A stretch of 64,000 bases of DNA from Enterobacter bugandensis (GTDB taxonomy: Bacteria > Pseudomonadota > Gammaproteobacteria > Enterobacterales > Enterobacteriaceae), in contig NZ_LT992502.1 of NCBI RefSeq assembly GCF_900324475.1, forward strand, positions 1,364,001-1,428,000, in the 5' to 3' direction. The notes below the pieces were generated by a model. It ran no database searches and was not told where the DNA came from. It worked only from the letters and a program-made list of their open reading frames with translations. The position numbers were made by a program, and so were the translations under genes. Shown in pieces: positions 18,095 through 28,788 of the stretch (position 1 is its first letter; the number at the start of each line of letters is the position of its first letter).

Positions 18095-19378
18095 TTAGCG
18101 CTTCAGGTCAGACTTAAAATCACGCTGCTCGTAGCCGGTGTACAGCTGACGAGGACGGGCGATTTTCATGCCTTCGCTGTGCATTTCGTTCCAGTGCGCA
18201 ATCCAGCCCACGGTACGCGCCATGGCGAAGATCACGGTGAACATGGAAGACGGAATGCCCATCGCTTTCAGAATAATGCCAGAGTAGAAATCGACGTTCG
18301 GGTAGAGTTTCTTCTCGATGAAGTACGGGTCGTTCAGCGCGATGTGTTCCAGCTCCATCGCCACTTCCAGCAGATCGTCTTTGGTGCCCAGCTCTTTCAG
18401 CACTTCATGGCAGGTCTCACGCATAACGGTTGCGCGCGGGTCGTAGTTTTTGTAAACACGGTGACCGAAGCCCATCAGGCGGAAGGAGTCATTCTTGTCT
18501 TTCGCGCGACGCACGAACTCTGGAATGTGCTCAACGGTGCTGATCTCTTCCAGCATCTTCAGCGCCGCTTCGTTCGCGCCGCCGTGCGCCGGTCCCCACA
18601 GGGAGGCGATGCCCGCAGCGATACAGGCGAACGGGTTCGCGCCTGAAGAGCCTGCGGTACGGACAGTAGAGGTAGAGGCGTTCTGCTCGTGGTCAGCGTG
18701 CAGGATCAAAATACGGTCCATCGCGCGTTCCAGCACCGGATTCACTTCATACTCTTCGCACGGCGTGGAGAACATCATGCGCAGGAAGTTGCCGGCGTAG
18801 GAGAGGTCGTTACGCGGATACACAAACGGCTGGCCGATGGAGTATTTGTAGCACATCGCCGCCATGGTCGGCATTTTGGACAGCAGGCGGAACGCCGCGA
18901 TATCACGGTGACGCGGGTTATTCACGTCAAGTGAGTCGTGGTAGAACGCCGCCAGCGCACCGGTAATCCCGCACATCACCGCCATTGGGTGAGAGTCACG
19001 ACGGAACGCATGGAACAGACGGGTAATCTGCTCATGGATCATGGTGTGACGGGTTACGGTGGTTTTGAATTCATCGTACTGCGCCTGCGTCGGCTTTTCG
19101 CCGTTAAGCAGGATGTAGCACACTTCCAGATAGTTGGATTCGGTGGCTAACTGATCGATGGGGAAGCCGCGATGGAGCAGGATACCTTCGTCACCGTCAA
19201 TGTAGGTGATTTTGGATTCGCAAGATGCGGTAGAGGTAAATCCAGGGTCAAAGGTAAATACTCCTTTGGAACCCAGCGTACGGATATCAATAACATCCTG
19301 ACCGAGCGTGCCTTTTAGCACATCCAGTTCAATAGCATCATCACCATTTAGGGTGAGTTTTGCCTTTGTATCAGCCAT
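18095..19378 (-). CDS. gltA: Citrate synthase (type II)
   Basis: This 427-residue enzyme condenses oxaloacetate with acetyl-CoA, the entry reaction of the TCA cycle. The catalytic segments are visible: [16 protein letters not shown], the histidine and arginine in [15 protein letters not shown], and the aspartate-bearing [13 protein letters not shown]. The N-terminal domain ([20 protein letters not shown]) is typical of the hexameric, NADH-inhibited enzyme of Gram-negative bacteria. It is transcribed away from sdhCDAB; the 653-base gap between them carries the control sites of both units. Confidence 0.99.
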   Translation of the reverse strand: MADTKAKLTLNGDDAIELDVLKGTLGQDVIDIRTLGSKGVFTFDPGFTSTASCESKITYIDGDEGILLHRGFPIDQLATESNYLEVCYILLNGEKPTQAQYDEFKTTVTRHTMIHEQITRLFHAFRRDSHPMAVMCGITGALAAFYHDSLDVNNPRHRDIAAFRLLSKMPTMAAMCYKYSIGQPFVYPRNDLSYAGNFLRMMFSTPCEEYEVNPVLERAMDRILILHADHEQNASTSTVRTAGSSGANPFACIAAGIASLWGPAHGGANEAALKMLEEISTVEHIPEFVRRAKDKNDSFRLMGFGHRVYKNYDPRATVMRETCHEVLKELGTKDDLLEVAMELEHIALNDPYFIEKKLYPNVDFYSGIILKAMGIPSSMFTVIFAMARTVGWIAHWNEMHSEGMKIARPRQLYTGYEQRDFKSDLKR

Positions 19379-19597
19379 TTACGGTCTCCTTAGCGCCTTA
19401 TGCTTAAGACTGCTTTTACCGGATTTGCCTTCAGCTGTTAATCACCGTTACCAGATTGTTATTTGGCTTACCGCTCAGCTCACGAGGAGTAACCAGGGTA
19501 CAGAGCTATGGCGCCTTGCAGGTAAACGAATGAAATATCAGTGAAACAACAGCAAATCAGCGTTTTTGCAGTCCGAATTATTCAAACCTGTATATCA

Positions 19598-19626
19598 CTA
19601 ATAACTGTCCTGATAACTTCGGTCAA
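19598..19626 (-). promoter_or_regulatory. Possible gltA promoter
   Basis: Read on the minus strand, TTGACC and TATTAG are separated by exactly 17 bases, about 220 bases upstream of the gltA start. E. coli gltA also has a long leader. Assigned by eye only. Confidence 0.4.
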
Positions 19627-19774
19627 TACCATCACACTGTTACATAACTATTTGTCAGGTGAAAGAGAGACCTCATAACTTTTGCGCATTATATGCCTTT
19701 TCTGATGACGTTTGTAACAATATTGTTTAACATTTGTCAAATCAGATGATTAAAAATTAAAAAGATGTTGTTAT

Positions 19775-19790
19775 CGTGACCCTGATCACT
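19775..19790 (+). promoter_or_regulatory. CRP-like site between gltA and sdhC
   Basis: CGTGACCCTGATCACT contains GTGA-6-TCAC, the core of the CRP consensus. It lies about 45 bases upstream of the predicted sdhC -35 element. CRP control of sdh and gltA is known in E. coli; use of this exact site is inferred. Confidence 0.5.
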
Positions 19791-19827
19791 GTTCCAGAGA
19801 AAACCCAACAAACTGTATGTAGGTTAA

Positions 19828-19856
19828 TTGTAATGATTTTGTGAACGGCCTATACT
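19828..19856 (+). promoter_or_regulatory. sdhCDAB promoter
   Basis: TTGTAA and TATACT are spaced by 17 bases, giving a predicted start near 19863 and a leader of about 170 bases before sdhC. The E. coli sdh promoter has the same elements. The long leader is where the small RNAs Spot 42 and RybB act in E. coli. Confidence 0.75.
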
Positions 19857-20031
19857 GCCGCCAGGTCTCCGGAACACCCTGCAATCCCGAGCCACCCAGC
19901 GTTGTAACGTGTCGTTTTAGCATTTGGAAGCAATGTTTTGCATGACGCGCAGTTATAGAAAAGGAACGCTGCTTGACCCGCATCGCAGTCCGGAGGAAGG
20001 AAACAATAAGAACAGCATGTGGGCGTTATTC

Positions 20032-20421
20032 ATGATAAGAAATGTGAAAAAACAAAGACCTGTCAATCTGGATCTCAAAACGATCCGGTTCCCCGTAACA
20101 GCAATAGCGTCCATTCTGCACCGTGTTTCTGGTGTGATTACGTTTGTGGCGGTCGGTATTTTGCTGTGGTTACTGGGCACCAGCCTCTCTTCCCCTGAAG
20201 GATTCCTCCAGGCCTCGGCCATCATGAATAGCTTCTTCGTGAAATTTATCATGTGGGGCATTCTCACCGCGCTGGCCTATCACGTTGTTGGCGGCGTACG
20301 CCACATGCTGATGGACTTTGGCTATCTGGAAGAGACGTTCGAGGCCGGGAAACGTACCGCGAACATTTCATTTGTGATCACTGTCGTGCTTTCACTTCTC
20401 GCAGGAGTTCTCGTATGGTAA
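20032..20421 (+). CDS. sdhC: Succinate dehydrogenase cytochrome b556 subunit SdhC
   Basis: This 129-residue membrane anchor has three hydrophobic segments and the conserved histidine-containing [17 protein letters not shown], whose region provides the haem b ligand in E. coli. The quinone-site serine lies in [10 protein letters not shown] start it at [10 protein letters not shown] (20032), which matches the E. coli length; an in-frame ATG five codons upstream (MWALF) is closer to an AGGAAGGAAA sequence and cannot be excluded. It overlaps sdhD by seven bases. Confidence 0.95.
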   Translation: MIRNVKKQRPVNLDLKTIRFPVTAIASILHRVSGVITFVAVGILLWLLGTSLSSPEGFLQASAIMNSFFVKFIMWGILTALAYHVVGGVRHMLMDFGYLEETFEAGKRTANISFVITVVLSLLAGVLVW

Positions 20422-20762
20422 GCAACGCCTCCGCATTAGGACGCAACGGCGTACATGACTTCATTCTGGTCCGCGCTACCGCCATCGTCCTCACGCTTTA
20501 CATCATCTATATGATCGGTTTCTTCGCGACCAGCGGCACGCTGACGTGGGAAATCTGGAGTGGTTTCTTCGGATCGGCCTTCACCAAAGTGTTCACCCTG
20601 CTGGCCCTGTTCTCCATCCTTATCCATGCCTGGATCGGCATGTGGCAGGTGTTGACCGATTACGTTAAACCGCTGGCGATTCGCCTTCCGCTGCAACTGA
20701 TTATTGTTGTTGCGCTGCTGGTTTACGTCATTTATGGATTTGTTGTGGTGTGGGGTGTGTAA
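20415..20762 (+). CDS. sdhD: Succinate dehydrogenase membrane anchor SdhD
   Basis: This 115-residue protein has three membrane segments and the conserved [14 protein letters not shown] motif, with the quinone-pocket tyrosine. It pairs with SdhC to hold the SdhAB dimer at the membrane and pass electrons to ubiquinone. The ATG lies within the sdhC 3' end, and its stop shares a base with the sdhA start (TAATG). Confidence 0.96.
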   Translation: MVSNASALGRNGVHDFILVRATAIVLTLYIIYMIGFFATSGTLTWEIWSGFFGSAFTKVFTLLALFSILIHAWIGMWQVLTDYVKPLAIRLPLQLIIVVALLVYVIYGFVVVWGV

Positions 20763-22528
20763 TGAAACTGCCAGTCAGAGAATTTGATGCTGTTGTGATT
20801 GGTGCGGGTGGCGCAGGTATGCGCGCCGCACTGCAAATTTCCCAGAGCGGCCAGACCTGTGCGCTGCTCTCTAAAGTGTTCCCGACCCGTTCCCACACTG
20901 TGTCCGCGCAGGGCGGTATTACCGTTGCGCTGGGTAACTCCCATGAAGATAACTGGGAATGGCACATGTACGACACGGTAAAAGGTTCCGACTATATCGG
21001 CGACCAGGATGCCATCGAATATATGTGTAAAACCGGCCCGGAAGCGATTCTGGAGCTGGATCACATGGGTCTGCCGTTCTCCCGTCTGGAAAACGGCACC
21101 ATCTATCAGCGTCCGTTTGGCGGCCAGTCGAAAAACTTCGGCGGCGAGCAGGCGGCACGCACCGCGGCGGCGGCTGACCGTACCGGTCACGCGCTGCTGC
21201 ACACCCTGTATCAGCAGAACCTGAAAAACCACACCACCATCTTCTCCGAGTGGTATGCGCTGGATCTGGTGAAAAACGCCGATGGCGCAATTGTTGGCTG
21301 TACCGCACTGTGCATCGAAACCGGTGAAGTGGTTTACTTCAAAGCCCGCGCGACCGTGCTGGCGACCGGCGGTGCGGGCCGTATTTATCAGTCCACCACT
21401 AACGCCCACATCAACACCGGTGACGGTGTCGGTATGGCTATTCGCGCCGGCGTACCGGTGCAGGACATGGAGATGTGGCAGTTCCACCCAACCGGTATCG
21501 CCGGTGCGGGCGTGCTGGTCACCGAAGGCTGCCGCGGTGAAGGTGGCTACCTGCTGAACAAACACGGCGAGCGCTTCATGGAGCGTTATGCCCCGAATGC
21601 GAAAGACCTGGCGGGTCGTGACGTGGTGGCGCGTTCCATCATGATCGAAATCCGTGAAGGCCGCGGCTGCGATGGCCCATGGGGTCCACACGCGAAGCTG
21701 AAGCTCGACCATCTGGGTAAAGAAGTGCTGGAATCCCGTCTGCCGGGCATCCTGGAACTGTCCCGTACTTTCGCGCACGTCGATCCGGTGAAAGAGCCGA
21801 TTCCGGTTATCCCAACCTGCCACTATATGATGGGCGGTATTCCGACCAAAGTGACCGGTCAGGCGCTGACCGTGAACGAGCAGGGCGAAGACGTGGTCAT
21901 TCCTGGCCTGTTCGCGGTAGGCGAAATCGCCTGCGTATCCGTACACGGCGCCAACCGTCTGGGCGGCAACTCCCTGCTGGACCTGGTGGTATTTGGTCGT
22001 GCGGTGGGTCTGCATCTGCAGGAGTCCATTGCCGAGCAGGGCGCGCTGCGTGATGCAACCGACGACGAAATCGACGCCTCTCTTGAACGCCTCAACCGCT
22101 GGAACGGTAACCGTAACGGCGAAGATCCGGTGGAAATCCGTAAAGCGCTGCAGGAGTGCATGCAGCACAACTTCTCGGTATTCCGCGAAGGCGATGCGAT
22201 GGCCAAAGGCCTTGAGCAGCTGAAGGCGATCCGCGAGCGTCTGAAAAATGCCCGTCTGGACGACACCTCCAGCGAGTTCAACACCCAGCGCGTTGAGTGC
22301 CTGGAGCTGGATAACCTGATGGAAACCGCATTCGCAACCGCGATGTCGGCAAACTTCCGTACCGAAAGCCGTGGCGCCCATAGCCGCTTCGACTTCCCGG
22401 ATCGTGACGATGAAAACTGGCTGTGCCATTCCCTGTATCTGCCAGAGTCGGAAACCATGACGCGTCGTAACGTCAACATGGAACCGAAACTGCGTCCGGC
22501 GTTCCCGCCGAAGATTCGTACTTACTAA
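20762..22528 (+). CDS. sdhA: Succinate dehydrogenase flavoprotein subunit SdhA
   Basis: This 588-residue subunit oxidises succinate to fumarate. The FAD dinucleotide-binding motif [11 protein letters not shown] is near residue 14, the covalent FAD histidine is His45 in [10 protein letters not shown], and the catalytic region includes FHPTGI, GEGGYL and the arginine in [12 protein letters not shown]. The length equals that of E. coli SdhA when started at [12 protein letters not shown]. Confidence 0.98.
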   Translation: MKLPVREFDAVVIGAGGAGMRAALQISQSGQTCALLSKVFPTRSHTVSAQGGITVALGNSHEDNWEWHMYDTVKGSDYIGDQDAIEYMCKTGPEAILELDHMGLPFSRLENGTIYQRPFGGQSKNFGGEQAARTAAAADRTGHALLHTLYQQNLKNHTTIFSEWYALDLVKNADGAIVGCTALCIETGEVVYFKARATVLATGGAGRIYQSTTNAHINTGDGVGMAIRAGVPVQDMEMWQFHPTGIAGAGVLVTEGCRGEGGYLLNKHGERFMERYAPNAKDLAGRDVVARSIMIEIREGRGCDGPWGPHAKLKLDHLGKEVLESRLPGILELSRTFAHVDPVKEPIPVIPTCHYMMGGIPTKVTGQALTVNEQGEDVVIPGLFAVGEIACVSVHGANRLGGNSLLDLVVFGRAVGLHLQESIAEQGALRDATDDEIDASLERLNRWNGNRNGEDPVEIRKALQECMQHNFSVFREGDAMAKGLEQLKAIRERLKNARLDDTSSEFNTQRVECLELDNLMETAFATAMSANFRTESRGAHSRFDFPDRDDENWLCHSLYLPESETMTRRNVNMEPKLRPAFPPKIRTY

Positions 22529-22543
22529 TGCGGAGACAGGATA

Positions 22544-23260
22544 ATGAAACTCGAATTCTCAGTTTATCGTTATAACCCGGATGTTGATGACGCTCCGCGC
22601 ATGCAGGACTATACCCTCGAAGCGGAAGAAGGTCGTGACATGATGCTGCTGGATGCCTTAATCCAGCTGAAAGAAAAAGATCCTACGCTGTCGTTCCGCC
22701 GCTCCTGCCGTGAAGGGGTATGTGGCTCTGACGGTGTGAACATGAACGGCAAAAACGGCCTGGCCTGTATCACGCCAATTTCAGCGCTGCAGCGTCCTGG
22801 TCAGAAAATTGTTATCCGTCCTCTGCCAGGCCTGCCGGTCGTGCGTGATTTGGTGGTAGACATGGGGCAATTCTATGCACAATATGAGAAGATTAAGCCT
22901 TACTTATTGAATAATGGGCAAAATCCACCCGCTCGCGAGCACTTACAGTCTCCTGAGCAGCGTGAAAAACTCGATGGTCTGTACGAGTGTATTCTCTGCG
23001 CATGCTGTTCAACGTCCTGCCCGTCGTTCTGGTGGAACCCGGACAAGTTTATCGGCCCTGCGGGTCTGCTGGCTGCCTATCGCTTCCTGATCGACAGCCG
23101 CGACACCGAAACCGACAGCCGTCTGGAAGGATTAAGTGACGCTTTCAGCGTATTCCGCTGCCATAGCATCATGAACTGCGTCAGTGTGTGTCCGAAGGGG
23201 CTGAACCCGACGCGCGCCATCGGCCATATTAAGTCGATGCTGCTGCAGCGCAGTGCGTAA
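22544..23260 (+). CDS. sdhB: Succinate dehydrogenase iron-sulfur subunit SdhB
   Basis: This 238-residue electron-transfer subunit shows all three clusters in order: the [2Fe-2S] ligands in SCREGVCGSDGVNMNGKNG plus a later Cys, the [4Fe-4S] ligands in CILCACCSTSCP, and the [3Fe-4S] ligands in CHSIMNCVSVCPKGLNP. It links SdhA to the quinone site in SdhCD. It is followed by a structured 223-base gap and then sucA. Confidence 0.98.
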   Translation: MKLEFSVYRYNPDVDDAPRMQDYTLEAEEGRDMMLLDALIQLKEKDPTLSFRRSCREGVCGSDGVNMNGKNGLACITPISALQRPGQKIVIRPLPGLPVVRDLVVDMGQFYAQYEKIKPYLLNNGQNPPAREHLQSPEQREKLDGLYECILCACCSTSCPSFWWNPDKFIGPAGLLAAYRFLIDSRDTETDSRLEGLSDAFSVFRCHSIMNCVSVCPKGLNPTRAIGHIKSMLLQRSA

Positions 23261-23287
23261 GTAGTGAGAGGGGAGCGCTGTTCCCCT

Positions 23288-23317
23288 TACCCTAACCCTC
23301 TCCCAAAGGGAGAGGGA
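23288..23317. repeat. Intergenic palindromic repeat (CCCTCTCCC type), copy 2
   Basis: CCCTCTCCC-AAA-GGGAGAGGG lies 28 bases after sdhB. The core is the same as the element at 18033-18084. In the transcript it makes a nine-pair GC-rich hairpin that may protect upstream sdh mRNA ends. Confidence 0.65.
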
Positions 23318-23329
23318 ATAAATTGCAGA

Positions 23330-23373
23330 AACCTTTAAAAACTGCCCTGAAGTCTAGACAGTTTCTAAAGGTT
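23330..23373 (+). promoter_or_regulatory. Long hairpin between sdhB and sucA
   Basis: AACCTTTAAAAACTG (23330-23344) and CAGTTTCTAAAGGTT (23359-23373) pair over 15 positions with one mismatch around a 14-base loop. There is no T run after it, so it is not a standard terminator. It may be a processing or stability signal in the sdh-suc transcript, or a protein site as DNA. Purpose unknown. Confidence 0.5.
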
Positions 23374-23456
23374 CCTTCGCGGGCCAAATGAAAAGAGCTC
23401 GCAGGTGAACCCCGGCACGTACACGCGGTGTGCGTGGTAGTTTCTACGGCGAAAGT

Positions 23457-23472
23457 AAGCATAAAAATGCTT
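23457..23472 (+). promoter_or_regulatory. Hairpin touching the sucA ribosome-binding site
   Basis: AAGCAT-AAAA-ATGCTT forms a perfect six-pair hairpin that ends exactly where the sucA ribosome-binding sequence AAGGGA begins, 11 bases before the ATG. It could modulate access of ribosomes to sucA. Confidence 0.45.
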
Positions 23473-23483
23473 AAGGGATCACG

Positions 23484-26291
23484 ATGCAGAACGGCGCAAT
23501 GAAAGCCTGGCTGGACTCTTCTTACCTCTCTGGTGCCAACCAGAGCTGGATAGAACAGCTCTATGAAGACTTCTTAACCGATCCTGACTCAGTGGACGCA
23601 AACTGGCGTTCCATGTTCCAGCAGTTGCCTGGTACAGGGGTCAAACCGGATCAATTCCATTCCAAAACACGTGATTATTTCCGTCGTCTGGCGAAGGATG
23701 CCTCACGTTACTCTTCTGCGATTTCCGACCCTGACACCAATGCGAAGCAGGTTAAAGTCCTGCAGCTTATCAACGCTTATCGCTTCCGCGGTCACCAGCA
23801 TGCGAATCTCGATCCGCTGGGACTGTGGCAGCAGGAACGTGTGGCCGATCTCGATCCGGCGTATCACGATCTGACCGAGGCCGATTTCCAGGAAAGCTTT
23901 AACGTAGGTTCCTTTGCCATCGGCAAAGACACGATGAAGCTGGGCGATCTGATTGACGCGCTCAAGCAAACCTACTGCGGCTCCATCGGCGCGGAATATA
24001 TGCACATTACCTCTACCGAAGAGAAACGCTGGATCCAGCAGCGCATCGAATCCGTAGCGGGCCACGCGACCTTCTCGGCCGACGAGAAGAAACGCTTCCT
24101 CAGCGAACTGACCGCAGCGGAAGGGCTTGAGCGCTATCTGGGCGCGAAGTTCCCGGGCGCAAAACGCTTCTCGCTGGAAGGCGGCGACGCGCTGGTGCCG
24201 ATGCTGAAAGAGCTGATTCGCCACGCAGGCAAGAGCGGCACCCGTGAAGTGGTGCTCGGCATGGCGCACCGTGGTCGTCTGAACGTGCTGGTCAACGTGC
24301 TGGGTAAAAAACCGCAGGACCTGTTCGACGAATTCGCGGGCAAACATAAAGAACACCTCGGCACCGGCGACGTGAAGTACCACATGGGCTTCTCGTCAGA
24401 TATCGAAACCGAAGGCGGTCTGGTTCACCTGGCGCTGGCGTTTAACCCGTCACACCTGGAAATCGTCAGCCCGGTGGTTATCGGTTCCGTGCGCGCGCGT
24501 CTGGATCGTCTGGACGAGCCGAGCAGCAATAAAGTGCTGCCAATCACCATCCACGGTGATGCGGCGGTCACAGGGCAGGGCGTGGTTCAGGAAACCCTGA
24601 ACATGTCGAAAGCGCGTGGTTATGAAGTGGGCGGTACCGTTCGCATCGTGATCAACAACCAGGTGGGCTTCACCACCTCTAACCCGCTGGATGCCCGTTC
24701 TACCCCGTACTGCACCGACATCGGTAAGATGGTACAGGCGCCAATCTTCCACGTTAATGCGGATGACCCGGAAGCCGTTGCTTTCGTTACCCGTCTGGCG
24801 CTGGACTTCCGTAATACTTTTAAGCGCGATGTGTTCATTGACCTCTTCTGCTACCGCCGTCACGGCCACAACGAAGCGGATGAGCCAAGTGCAACCCAGC
24901 CGCTGATGTACCAGAAAATCAAAAAACACCCGACCCCGCGCAAAATCTATGCTGACAAGCTGGAAAGCGACAAGGTGGCGACGCTGGAAGATGCGACCGA
25001 AATGGTCAACCTCTACCGCGACGCGCTGGACGCGGGTGAATGCGTGGTGAAAGAGCTGCGTCCGATGAACATGCACTCCTTTACCTGGTCGCCGTACCTC
25101 AACCACGAGTGGGATGAGAGCTACCCGAACAAGGTTGAGATGAAGCGCCTGCAGGAGCTGGCTAAACGCATCAGCACCGTGCCGGACGCTATCGAGATGC
25201 AGTCTCGCGTGGCGAAAATCTACGCCGACCGTCAGTCCATGGCGGCAGGCGAGAAGCTGTTCGACTGGGGCGGGGCGGAAACGCTGGCCTACGCAACGCT
25301 GGTTGACGAAGGCATTCCTGTTCGTCTGTCCGGTGAGGACGCGGGCCGCGGGACCTTCTTCCACCGTCACGCAGTGGTTCACAACCAGTCTAACGGTTCA
25401 ACCTACACTCCGCTGCAGCACGTGCATAACGGTCAGGGCCAGTTCAAGGTCTGGGACTCCGTGCTGTCTGAAGAAGCGGTCCTGGCATTCGAATACGGCT
25501 ACGCCACGGCGGAACCGCGCACCCTGACCATCTGGGAAGCGCAGTTCGGCGACTTCGCCAACGGTGCGCAGGTCGTTATCGACCAGTTCATCTCCTCCGG
25601 CGAGCAGAAGTGGGGCCGCATGTGTGGCCTGGTGATGCTCCTGCCGCACGGTTATGAAGGCCAGGGTCCGGAGCACTCCTCCGCGCGTCTGGAACGTTAT
25701 CTGCAGCTCTGCGCCGAGCAGAACATGCAGGTCTGCGTGCCGTCCACCCCGGCTCAGGTGTACCACATGCTGCGTCGTCAGGCGCTGCGCGGTATGCGCC
25801 GTCCGCTGGTGGTGATGTCGCCGAAATCCCTGCTGCGTCATCCGCTGGCGGTGTCCAGCCTGGAAGAGCTGGCGAACGGTACCTTCCTGCCGGCCATCGG
25901 TGAAATTGACGAGCTGGATCCGCAGGCCGTGAAGCGTGTGGTGATGTGTTCTGGTAAGGTTTATTACGACCTGCTGGAACAGCGCCGCAAGAACGATCAG
26001 AAAGATGTCGCCATCGTGCGTATCGAACAGCTTTATCCGTTCCCGCATCAGGCGATGCAGGAAGTGCTGAAACAGTACGCTCACGTACATGATTTTGTCT
26101 GGTGCCAGGAAGAGCCGCTCAACCAGGGCGCATGGTACTGCAGCCAGCATCATTTCCGTGAAGTGATTCCATTTGGGTCAGCCCTGCGCTATGCAGGTCG
26201 CCCGGCCTCCGCCTCTCCGGCGGTAGGGTATATGTCCGTTCACCAGAAGCAGCAACAAGATCTGGTCAATGACGCGCTGAACGTCGATTAA
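23484..26291 (+). CDS. sucA: 2-oxoglutarate dehydrogenase E1 component
   Basis: This 935-residue thiamine-diphosphate enzyme decarboxylates 2-oxoglutarate and passes the succinyl group to the lipoyl arm of SucB. Visible features are the N-terminal E2-binding helix ([18 protein letters not shown]), the core motif [16 protein letters not shown], the ThDP/Mg-binding [18 protein letters not shown]...NNQVGFTTS, and [12 protein letters not shown]. It is two residues longer than E. coli SucA because of a small insertion near residue 193 (ESVAGHATF). Confidence 0.98.
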   Translation: MQNGAMKAWLDSSYLSGANQSWIEQLYEDFLTDPDSVDANWRSMFQQLPGTGVKPDQFHSKTRDYFRRLAKDASRYSSAISDPDTNAKQVKVLQLINAYRFRGHQHANLDPLGLWQQERVADLDPAYHDLTEADFQESFNVGSFAIGKDTMKLGDLIDALKQTYCGSIGAEYMHITSTEEKRWIQQRIESVAGHATFSADEKKRFLSELTAAEGLERYLGAKFPGAKRFSLEGGDALVPMLKELIRHAGKSGTREVVLGMAHRGRLNVLVNVLGKKPQDLFDEFAGKHKEHLGTGDVKYHMGFSSDIETEGGLVHLALAFNPSHLEIVSPVVIGSVRARLDRLDEPSSNKVLPITIHGDAAVTGQGVVQETLNMSKARGYEVGGTVRIVINNQVGFTTSNPLDARSTPYCTDIGKMVQAPIFHVNADDPEAVAFVTRLALDFRNTFKRDVFIDLFCYRRHGHNEADEPSATQPLMYQKIKKHPTPRKIYADKLESDKVATLEDATEMVNLYRDALDAGECVVKELRPMNMHSFTWSPYLNHEWDESYPNKVEMKRLQELAKRISTVPDAIEMQSRVAKIYADRQSMAAGEKLFDWGGAETLAYATLVDEGIPVRLSGEDAGRGTFFHRHAVVHNQSNGSTYTPLQHVHNGQGQFKVWDSVLSEEAVLAFEYGYATAEPRTLTIWEAQFGDFANGAQVVIDQFISSGEQKWGRMCGLVMLLPHGYEGQGPEHSSARLERYLQLCAEQNMQVCVPSTPAQVYHMLRRQALRGMRRPLVVMSPKSLLRHPLAVSSLEELANGTFLPAIGEIDELDPQAVKRVVMCSGKVYYDLLEQRRKNDQKDVAIVRIEQLYPFPHQAMQEVLKQYAHVHDFVWCQEEPLNQGAWYCSQHHFREVIPFGSALRYAGRPASASPAVGYMSVHQKQQQDLVNDALNVD

Positions 26292-26305
26292 TTAAAGGAT
26301 ACATA

Positions 26306-27526
26306 ATGAGTAGCGTAGATATTCTTGTTCCCGACCTGCCTGAATCCGTAGCAGATGCGACCGTCGCTACCTGGCACAAAAAACCAGGCGATGCCGTTAA
26401 GCGCGATGAAGTGCTGGTAGAAATCGAAACTGACAAAGTGGTACTGGAAGTACCGGCTTCGGCGGATGGCGTTCTGGACGCGGTGCTGGAAGATGAAGGC
26501 ACCACCGTCACCTCTCGTCAGATCCTGGGGCGCCTGCGTGAAGGCAACAGCGCGGGCAAAGAGTCCAGCGCGAAGTCTGAAGAGAAAGCCTCTACGCCGG
26601 CTCAGCGCCAGCAGGCTTCTCTGGAAGAACAGTCTAACGACGCCCTCAGCCCGGCGATCCGTCGCCTGCTGGCTGAACACAGCCTTGACCCGGCAGCCAT
26701 TAAAGGCACCGGCGTGGGTGGCCGCCTGACCCGCGAAGACATCGACAAGCACCTGGCGAAAGCGCCTGCTCAGGCAGAAGCGAAAGCCCCTGCGGCAGCT
26801 CCGGCAGCTCAGCCTGCTCTGGGTGCCCGCAGCGAAAAACGCGTACCGATGACGCGCCTGCGTAAGCGCGTGGCCGAGCGTCTGCTGGAAGCGAAAAACT
26901 CCACCGCGATGCTGACCACCTTCAACGAAGTGAACATGAAGCCAATCATGGATCTGCGTAAGCAGTACGGTGACGCTTTTGAAAAACGTCACGGTATCCG
27001 TCTGGGCTTTATGTCCTTCTACGTGAAGGCGGTGGTTGAAGCGCTGAAACGCTACCCGGAAGTGAACGCGTCTATCGATGGCGATGACGTGGTTTACCAC
27101 AACTACTTCGACGTCAGCATGGCGGTTTCTACCCCACGCGGCCTGGTGACCCCGGTTCTGCGTGATGTGGATACCCTGGGTATGGCTGACATCGAGAAGA
27201 AAATTAAAGAGCTGGCCGTGAAAGGCCGCGACGGCAAGCTGACCGTAGACGATCTGACCGGCGGTAACTTCACCATTACCAACGGCGGCGTATTCGGCTC
27301 GCTGATGTCTACCCCGATCATTAACCCGCCGCAGAGCGCGATCCTGGGTATGCATGCCATTAAAGATCGCCCGATGGCGGTAGACGGTAAAGTTGAGATC
27401 CTGCCGATGATGTACCTGGCGCTCTCTTACGACCACCGCCTGATCGACGGCCGCGAGTCCGTGGGCTTCCTGGTAGCTATTAAAGAGCTGCTGGAAGATC
27501 CAACGCGTCTGCTGCTGGACGTCTAG
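26306..27526 (+). CDS. sucB: Dihydrolipoyllysine succinyltransferase (E2 of 2-oxoglutarate dehydrogenase)
   Basis: This 406-residue protein has an N-terminal lipoyl domain with the modified lysine in [11 protein letters not shown] (Lys44 by analogy), a peripheral-subunit-binding domain ([20 protein letters not shown], about 115-135), an Ala/Pro-rich linker, and a catalytic domain with [10 protein letters not shown] near the end. It forms the core of the complex with SucA and Lpd. It starts 14 bases after sucA. Confidence 0.98.
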   Translation: MSSVDILVPDLPESVADATVATWHKKPGDAVKRDEVLVEIETDKVVLEVPASADGVLDAVLEDEGTTVTSRQILGRLREGNSAGKESSAKSEEKASTPAQRQQASLEEQSNDALSPAIRRLLAEHSLDPAAIKGTGVGGRLTREDIDKHLAKAPAQAEAKAPAAAPAAQPALGARSEKRVPMTRLRKRVAERLLEAKNSTAMLTTFNEVNMKPIMDLRKQYGDAFEKRHGIRLGFMSFYVKAVVEALKRYPEVNASIDGDDVVYHNYFDVSMAVSTPRGLVTPVLRDVDTLGMADIEKKIKELAVKGRDGKLTVDDLTGGNFTITNGGVFGSLMSTPIINPPQSAILGMHAIKDRPMAVDGKVEILPMMYLALSYDHRLIDGRESVGFLVAIKELLEDPTRLLLDV

Positions 27527-27621
27527 TAACGATTTAGCATCACCTGCCCCGTGGACCGGCACACGCTGCGCCGGTCTACAGGTTTGAAGATAACGATTAC
27601 CCTGAAGGATGGATAGAACAC

Positions 27622-28788
27622 ATGAACTTACATGAATATCAGGCCAAACAGCTGTTTGCCCGGTATGGCTTACCGGCTCCGGTGGGTTATGCCTGTACTA
27701 CCCCGCGTGAAGCAGAAGAAGCCGCATCTAAAATCGGTTCCGGCCCGTGGGTAGTTAAATGTCAGGTTCACGCTGGTGGCCGTGGTAAAGCGGGCGGTGT
27801 GAAGGTTGTTAAGAGCAAAGAAGAGATTCGTGCGTTTGCTGAACATTGGCTCGGCAAGCGTCTGGTGACCTACCAGACAGATGCGAACGGCCAGCCGGTC
27901 AACCAGATCCTGGTCGAAGCGGCGACCGACATCGCGAAAGAGCTGTACCTGGGCGCGGTGGTTGACCGTAGCTCCCGTCGCGTGGTGTTCATGGCGTCTA
28001 CCGAAGGCGGCGTGGAAATTGAAAAAGTGGCGGAAGAGACCCCGCACCTGATCCACAAAGTGGCTATCGATCCGCTGGCGGGTCCAATGCCTTATCAGGG
28101 TCGCGAGCTGGCGTTCAAGCTGGGTCTGGAAGGCAAGCTGGTTCAGCAGTTCACCAAGATCTTCATGGGCCTGGCGACTATCTTCCTTGAGCGCGATCTG
28201 GCGCTGATCGAGATCAACCCGCTGGTGATCACCACCCAGGGCGACCTGATCTGCCTCGACGGCAAGCTGGGCGCTGACGGCAACGCGCTGTTCCGCCAGC
28301 CGGATCTGCGCGAAATGCGCGACCAGTCTCAGGAAGATCCGCGTGAAGCACAGGCTGCTCAGTGGGAGCTGAACTACGTGGCGCTGGATGGCAACATCGG
28401 CTGCATGGTTAACGGTGCGGGCCTGGCGATGGGCACCATGGACATCGTTAAGCTGCACGGCGGTGAGCCGGCGAACTTCCTTGACGTGGGCGGTGGCGCA
28501 ACCAAAGAGCGCGTAACCGAAGCGTTCAAAATCATCCTCTCTGACGACAACGTTAAAGCGGTACTGGTTAACATCTTCGGCGGCATCGTCCGTTGCGACC
28601 TGATTGCTGACGGCATCATCGGTGCGGTAGAAGAAGTGGGTGTTAACGTTCCGGTGGTTGTGCGTCTGGAAGGTAACAACGCTGAACTCGGCGCGAAAAA
28701 ACTGGCTGACAGCGGCCTGAATATTATTGCAGCGAAAAGTCTGACGGATGCAGCTCAGCAGGTTGTTGCCGCAGTGGAGGGGAAATAA
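27622..28788 (+). CDS. sucC: Succinyl-CoA synthetase subunit beta
   Basis: This 388-residue ATP-grasp protein binds nucleotide and ADP-forming succinyl-CoA synthetase partner SucD. Motifs seen are [16 protein letters not shown] at the N-terminus, [16 protein letters not shown] in the ATP-grasp fold, and [13 protein letters not shown] in the C-terminal domain. The 95-base gap after sucB contains a GACCGGC/GCCGGTC hairpin. Its stop overlaps the sucD start (TAATG). Confidence 0.98.
   Translation: MNLHEYQAKQLFARYGLPAPVGYACTTPREAEEAASKIGSGPWVVKCQVHAGGRGKAGGVKVVKSKEEIRAFAEHWLGKRLVTYQTDANGQPVNQILVEAATDIAKELYLGAVVDRSSRRVVFMASTEGGVEIEKVAEETPHLIHKVAIDPLAGPMPYQGRELAFKLGLEGKLVQQFTKIFMGLATIFLERDLALIEINPLVITTQGDLICLDGKLGADGNALFRQPDLREMRDQSQEDPREAQAAQWELNYVALDGNIGCMVNGAGLAMGTMDIVKLHGGEPANFLDVGGGATKERVTEAFKIILSDDNVKAVLVNIFGGIVRCDLIADGIIGAVEEVGVNVPVVVRLEGNNAELGAKKLADSGLNIIAAKSLTDAAQQVVAAVEGK

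Noticed and set aside
20732..22429. Minus-strand open frame of 565 codons opposite sdhA
   Set aside because: Shadow of sdhA; composition is rich in His, Gln and Val from reversed codons and no family is seen.
23388..23408. Seven-codon frame MKRARR upstream of sucA
   Set aside because: Too short and without a ribosome-binding site; chance occurrence is likely.
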